A stretch of DNA of 64,000 nt, from contig NZ_FQZE01000026.1 of NCBI RefSeq assembly GCF_900141875.1, forward strand, positions 1 to 64,000. Reading direction: 5' to 3'. A model generated the notes under the pieces. It made no database searches. It saw only the letters and a program-made list of their open reading frames with translations, and had not been told where the DNA came from. The DNA is from Tangfeifania diversioriginum. Lineage in GTDB: Bacteria > Bacteroidota > Bacteroidia > Bacteroidales > Prolixibacteraceae. How positions within the stretch are numbered: the stretch's first letter is position 1; each line of letters starts with the position of its first letter. Shown piece after piece: positions 60,363-64,000 of this stretch. The position numbers and the translations under genes are program-made.

Positions 60363-60923
60363 ATGAAAATTACTGAAACATCGCTTCCGGGCTTACTTGT
60401 AATTGAACCCCGCGTTTTTGAAGATGAGCGAGGTTATTTTTTTGAAACCTATCAGGAAGAACGGTATAAAGAAGCCGGAATCAATACAAATTTTATTCAG
60501 GATAACGAATCGAAATCGGTGCGGGGTGTGGTGCGCGGATTGCATTACCAGCTGGCTCCCTGGGCGCAGGCAAAACTGGTGCGCGTAGTACAGGGCCGCG
60601 TTTTCGATGTGGCAGTTGATTTACGCAAGGGCTCGCCAACATTTGGCCAGTGGTTGGGGGTTGAGCTCAGTGAACAAAACAAAAAACAGATGCTGGTCCC
60701 AAGGGGCTTTGCACACGGTTTTTCGGTGCTTAGCGAAACCGCAGTTTTTTCCTATAAATGCGACAATATTTACGATCGCGAAGCCGAAAGATCCATCAAT
60801 CCCAATGATTCCATGTTGAAAATTAACTGGAACCTGGAAGGTGCCGACCCAATTATTTCGGAAAAAGATGCGGCTGCTCCAATGCTGTCCAATGCGGAAA
60901 TGAATTTTATTTTTGAAAAATGA
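60363..60923 (+). CDS. rfbC: dTDP-4-dehydrorhamnose 3,5-epimerase
   Basis: 186 residues, cupin fold. 'FFETYQEERYKEAGI' near 23, 'RGVVRGLHYQLAPWAQAKLV' near 51 with the catalytic His (GLHYQ), 'VAVDLRKGSPTFGQW' near 78, and 'LVPRGFAHGFSVLSE' near 105. Third step of dTDP-rhamnose synthesis. Overlaps rfbD by 4 bases. Confidence 0.96.
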   Translation: MKITETSLPGLLVIEPRVFEDERGYFFETYQEERYKEAGINTNFIQDNESKSVRGVVRGLHYQLAPWAQAKLVRVVQGRVFDVAVDLRKGSPTFGQWLGVELSEQNKKQMLVPRGFAHGFSVLSETAVFSYKCDNIYDREAERSINPNDSMLKINWNLEGADPIISEKDAAAPMLSNAEMNFIFEK

Positions 60924-61795
60924 AGATACTTGTAACCGGCGCATACGGACAACTGGGGAATGAAATAAAAGACCTTTCAGAAAATTATCCGGACTTCCGG
61001 TTTATTTTTACTGATGTGGATACGCTCGATATTGCCGACGAAAATCAGGTCAGCCGGTTTTTTGAAAGAGAAAAGCCTGAAATGGTTGTAAACTGTGCTG
61101 CCTACACAGCTGTTGATAAAGCTGAAACCGAAATGGAGGCGGCCCAAAAAGTAAATACCACTGCCCCCGCGTTGCTGGCAAAATATACCCGGCTTCACAA
61201 TTCCGGATTTATCCACATCTCCACCGATTATGTTTTCAATGGCAAATCATTTATTCCCTACAACGAAACAGATCCGGTTCAACCGGAAACTGTTTACGGA
61301 AAAACAAAATTGGCCGGAGAGAACTTTATTTTGTCATCTGAATCAAAGGCTGTAATAATCCGTACCTCGTGGTTGTATTCAACCTACGGAAATAATTTTG
61401 TAAAAACCATGTTGCGCCTCGGAACAGAACGCGATTTGCTGAAAGTGGTTTTCGATCAGGTGGGAACGCCAACTTATGCAGCCGATTTGGCAAAAACGGT
61501 GCTTTCTGTCGCATCGGTGTATGAAAAAGAACCTGAAAAATTTGAGCCGGGGGTTTATCATTTCTCAAATGAAGGAGTGGCCAGCTGGTTCGATTTTGCC
61601 AAAGCTGTATTCGAATTTTCAGGATTGAACTGTAACGTGTTGCCGGTGCTGTCCGATGAATTTCTCACAACGGCTAAACGACCGCATTACAGTGTGTTGA
61701 ATAAATCGAAAATAAAAAGTACATTTAATCTTGAAATTCCTTACTGGAAAGATAGTTTGAAAAAGTGTATTGAAAAACTTCAAAAAACAGAATAA
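60920..61795 (+). CDS. rfbD: dTDP-4-dehydrorhamnose reductase
   Basis: 291 residues, short-chain dehydrogenase. 'LVTGAYGQLGNEI' at 4-16 (NADPH motif), 'VNCAAYTAVDKAETEMEAA' near 57, 'ISTDYVFNGKS' near 98, 'YGKTKLAGENFIL' near 120 (YxxxK catalytic pair). Completes dTDP-L-rhamnose. 1-bp overlap with the next gene (TAATG). Confidence 0.96.
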   Translation: MKILVTGAYGQLGNEIKDLSENYPDFRFIFTDVDTLDIADENQVSRFFEREKPEMVVNCAAYTAVDKAETEMEAAQKVNTTAPALLAKYTRLHNSGFIHISTDYVFNGKSFIPYNETDPVQPETVYGKTKLAGENFILSSESKAVIIRTSWLYSTYGNNFVKTMLRLGTERDLLKVVFDQVGTPTYAADLAKTVLSVASVYEKEPEKFEPGVYHFSNEGVASWFDFAKAVFEFSGLNCNVLPVLSDEFLTTAKRPHYSVLNKSKIKSTFNLEIPYWKDSLKKCIEKLQKTE

Positions 61796-63540
61796 TGGAT
61801 AATAAAGAATTACTCAAACAGGTTAAGGAAACCGCCGGCGAATGGCTTTCAGGAACCTACGACGAGGATACCCGGAAAGAAGTCCGGCGAATGCTCGATA
61901 ACGAAGATACAAGTGAATTGATCGACTCTTTTTATAAACACCTCGAGTTTGGTACAGGTGGACTGCGTGGTATCATGGGCGTAGGCACCAACCGAATGAA
62001 TAAATACACAGTTGGCGCTGCCACACAAGGTCTTTCAAACTATCTTAAAAAGAACTTTGCTGATTTGCCGCAAATTAAGGTGGCTATTGGGCACGACTGC
62101 CGCAATAACAGCCGCTTTTTTGCCGAAACCAGCGCAAAAATTTTTGCCGCCAACGGAATCAAAGCTTTTCTGTTCGATGATTTGCGCCCCACACCTGAGC
62201 TCTCTTTTGCTATTCGTGAATTGGGCTGCCAAAGCGGGATTATTCTCACCGCATCGCACAATCCGAAAGAATACAATGGTTACAAAGCATACTGGGACGA
62301 CGGCTCACAAATTGTTGCCCCGCACGATGTGAATATTGTGAACGAAGTGGCCAAAATAAAACCGGATGATATTAAGTTCGAGGGCCCCGATGAGCTGATT
62401 GAAATCATGGGCGAGGAGATGGACCGGAAATTCCTGGAAAAGGTAAAAACAGTATCCATTTCACCGGATGTAGTTAAAAGGCACCACGACATAAAAATTG
62501 TTTTTACGCCAATTCACGGAACAGCAGTAAAACTGGTTCCGGCCGCACTTAAAAAGTTTGGTTTCACCAATATAATCCATATTCCTGAACAGGATGTGGT
62601 AAGCGGCGATTTTCCCACCGTGGTTTCACCCAATCCTGAAGAAGAAGCCGCCATGGAAATGGCACTCAAGAAAGCAGCTGAAGTAAATGCCGATGTGGTA
62701 ATGGCCACCGACCCGGATGCCGACAGGATTGGTGTGGCTGTGAAAAATGATAAAGGAAAATACATCATTGTAAACGGCAACCAAACTGCGCTTCTGTTCA
62801 TTTATTATATCATCACTAAAATGAAAGAAGCCGGAGCAATGAAAGGCAATGAATATATTGTGAAAACAATAGTTTCTACCGAAATGATTGCCGAAATAGC
62901 CCGGAGAAATAACGTGCAGTATTTTGATGTATATACCGGCTTTAAGTTTATTGCCGAGGTGATGCGCGAATACGAAGGGAAGAAAAAATATATCGGCGGT
63001 GGCGAGGAAAGTTTTGGCTTTTTGCCTGCTGATTTTGTCCGCGACAAAGATGCCGTGTCATCCTGTGCGCTAATGGCCGAAATTACTGCCTGGGCCATCG
63101 ATCAGGGCAAAACGTTGTACGAACTGCTGCAGGACATTTACCTTGAATATGGTTATTCCAAAGAGAAGATGAAATACATTGTGCGCAAAGGAAAATCGGG
63201 CGCCGACGAAATCAGGCAGATAATGGACGATTTCAGGGCACAGCCGCCTAAGGAACTGGCTGGCTCACCAATGGAATTGGTAAAAGATTACTCTACCCTG
63301 GTGGCAAAAAACCTGCTGACGGGAGATGAGAGGAAAATCAACCAGAAAATTACTTCAAATGTACTTCAGTTTTTCACCAAAGGCGGCACAAAAATTTCGG
63401 TCCGTCCTTCGGGAACAGAACCCAAAATTAAATTCTATTTTGAAGTGAAAGGTGAACTGAAATCACGGGAAGATTTTGATAAGGCTGAACAAAAAGCCGA
63501 TGCAAAAATTGAGGCTATCATGAAAGAATTGAAATTATAA
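61795..63540 (+). CDS. Phosphoglucomutase/phosphomannomutase family enzyme
   Basis: 581 residues, the size of the PGM2-like branch. Catalytic serine loop 'TASHNPKEYNGYKAYWD' near 153, metal loop 'MATDPDADRIGVAVKN' near 302, sugar-binding 'GGGEESFGFLPADFV' near 401 and phosphate-binding 'RPSGTEPKIKFYF' near 537. Interconverts hexose 1- and 6-phosphates, which would supply glucose-1-phosphate for rfbA in the same operon. Specificity for glucose, mannose or another sugar is not resolved. Confidence 0.94.
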   Translation: MDNKELLKQVKETAGEWLSGTYDEDTRKEVRRMLDNEDTSELIDSFYKHLEFGTGGLRGIMGVGTNRMNKYTVGAATQGLSNYLKKNFADLPQIKVAIGHDCRNNSRFFAETSAKIFAANGIKAFLFDDLRPTPELSFAIRELGCQSGIILTASHNPKEYNGYKAYWDDGSQIVAPHDVNIVNEVAKIKPDDIKFEGPDELIEIMGEEMDRKFLEKVKTVSISPDVVKRHHDIKIVFTPIHGTAVKLVPAALKKFGFTNIIHIPEQDVVSGDFPTVVSPNPEEEAAMEMALKKAAEVNADVVMATDPDADRIGVAVKNDKGKYIIVNGNQTALLFIYYIITKMKEAGAMKGNEYIVKTIVSTEMIAEIARRNNVQYFDVYTGFKFIAEVMREYEGKKKYIGGGEESFGFLPADFVRDKDAVSSCALMAEITAWAIDQGKTLYELLQDIYLEYGYSKEKMKYIVRKGKSGADEIRQIMDDFRAQPPKELAGSPMELVKDYSTLVAKNLLTGDERKINQKITSNVLQFFTKGGTKISVRPSGTEPKIKFYFEVKGELKSREDFDKAEQKADAKIEAIMKELKL

Positions 63541-63604
63541 TTTTCTTTATCTGAAATAAAATTAGTGACAGAATTTTTGAATTAATCAACTAAATAAAAA
63601 ATCA

Positions 63605-64000
63605 ATGATGAGAAAGAGTATTTTAGTTTTTGCATTGCTGCTGTTTTCAGCAGTTGGAGTTATGGCACAAACGCCCGAGCGTCCGCCAATGAAACCAGAA
63701 ATGACCGAAATATGGGATCCTGAAGTCCCGGTGGTAACTCCTGGTGAAACCCCGGTGGATGCACCTTCGGATGCAATTGTTTTATTTGATGGCACAGATT
63801 TGTCGCGCGAGTGGACCAGCCAGGATGGTGGCAAACCGCAATGGATTGTTGAAGATGGCGCAGTTACAGTAAAACGGGGAACCGGCGTAATTAAAACCAA
63901 ACGTGTTTTTGAAGATTTTCAGTTGCACATTGAGTGGCGTTCGCCGTCAGAAGTTGTTGGCGAAAGCCAGGGGCGCGGAAACAGCGGCGTTTTTCTGCAG
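63605..64000 (+). CDS. Secreted DUF1080 (3-keto-disaccharide hydrolase-like) protein, 5' part
   Basis: Open from ATG 63605 to the window edge (132 codons, no stop). Signal peptide 'ILVFALLLFSAVGVMAQ' (residues 6-22), a Pro-rich linker with 'PVVTPGETPVDAPSDA' and then the start of a jelly-roll: 'IVLFDGTDLSREWTSQDGGK', 'WIVEDGAVTVKRG', 'DFQLHIEWRSP' and 'GRGNSGVFL'. This matches the start of DUF1080/3-keto-disaccharide hydrolase domains, which fold like concanavalin A and cut oxidised glycosides. The gene continues past the window. ATG 63608 is an equal alternative start. Confidence 0.9.
   Translation, partial: MMRKSILVFALLLFSAVGVMAQTPERPPMKPEMTEIWDPEVPVVTPGETPVDAPSDAIVLFDGTDLSREWTSQDGGKPQWIVEDGAVTVKRGTGVIKTKRVFEDFQLHIEWRSPSEVVGESQGRGNSGVFLQ

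Noticed and set aside
1-64000. Prophage, insertion sequence, tRNA or secretion-system islands
   Set aside because: No transposase, integrase, phage structural gene, cloverleaf or att-like repeat could be recognised on either strand.

Overview
The window comes from the chromosome of a Bacteroidota bacterium, most likely an environmental member of the Marinilabiliales/Prolixibacteraceae type; the rank below phylum is a guess. Supporting evidence is repeated TAnnTTTG promoter -7 boxes (some with TTTG about 20 nt upstream), few Shine-Dalgarno sequences, a type IX secretion sorting domain, a ribosomal protein S1 with a long acidic extension, lipoprotein signal peptides, a Nudix-type transcription regulator and a BtuB/BtuG vitamin B12 locus. 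Most of the sequence is housekeeping, with moderate GC, short intergenic gaps and small operons. No tRNA, insertion sequence, prophage or CRISPR array was found.

Layout. 1-95: end of an rRNA operon (5S 3' end and terminator). 169-5736: envelope genes (O-antigen ligase-like protein, glycosyltransferase), then a compact DUF2520-kdsC-maf operon and an orphan sugar-binding lipoprotein. 5864-8275: three poorly characterised minus-strand genes. 8478-17824: ruvX, def, comEC, trkA-trkH potassium uptake, a YciO-like gene, mnmD, two FKBP isomerases and a DUF3127 gene. 17921-24329: an SGNH hydrolase, then a cobalamin riboswitch controlling a surface protein, a TonB-dependent receptor and a BtuG-like lipoprotein. 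24334-30553: ECF sigma/anti-sigma operon, Nudix regulator, ychF, yajC, nusB, a HAD phosphatase. 30614-43261: M16 peptidase, glycosyltransferase, a membrane-bound AraC-TPR regulator with a small lipoprotein, guanylate-kinase-like protein, rhomboid protease, threonine aldolase, GPP34-like protein and photolyase. 43532-44942: a cluster of three toxin-antitoxin loci in different states of decay. 45325-54341: glutathione peroxidase, dnaX (gamma/tau across a 10-A slippery run), pdxH, thioredoxin-like protein, a cbpA-type DnaJ pair, an rsmD operon and a RecD-like helicase. 54342-55739: a repeat-rich islet carrying one AT-rich DUF6994 gene. 55740-59233: rnz, a STAS protein, rpsA. 59475-64000: rfbA-rfbC-rfbD plus a phosphosugar mutase, and the start of a secreted DUF1080 protein cut by the window edge.

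How the genes work together. The clearest system is the B12 locus. The riboswitch, followed by a hairpin that covers the start codon of the first gene, should switch on a T9SS-exported surface protein, the outer-membrane transporter and the beta-propeller capture lipoprotein when B12 is scarce. The surface protein seems to contain a segment like the transcobalamin C-terminal (DUF4430) fold, which would make it a candidate extra B12-capture protein. The other strongest signals are the out-of-frame tau extension of dnaX after an A10 run, and the toxin-antitoxin graveyard at 43.5-44.9 kb, which contains an antitoxin with a stop at codon 2 and a toxin with two frameshifts and no start codon. Assignments rest on reading motifs by eye; no database search was possible.
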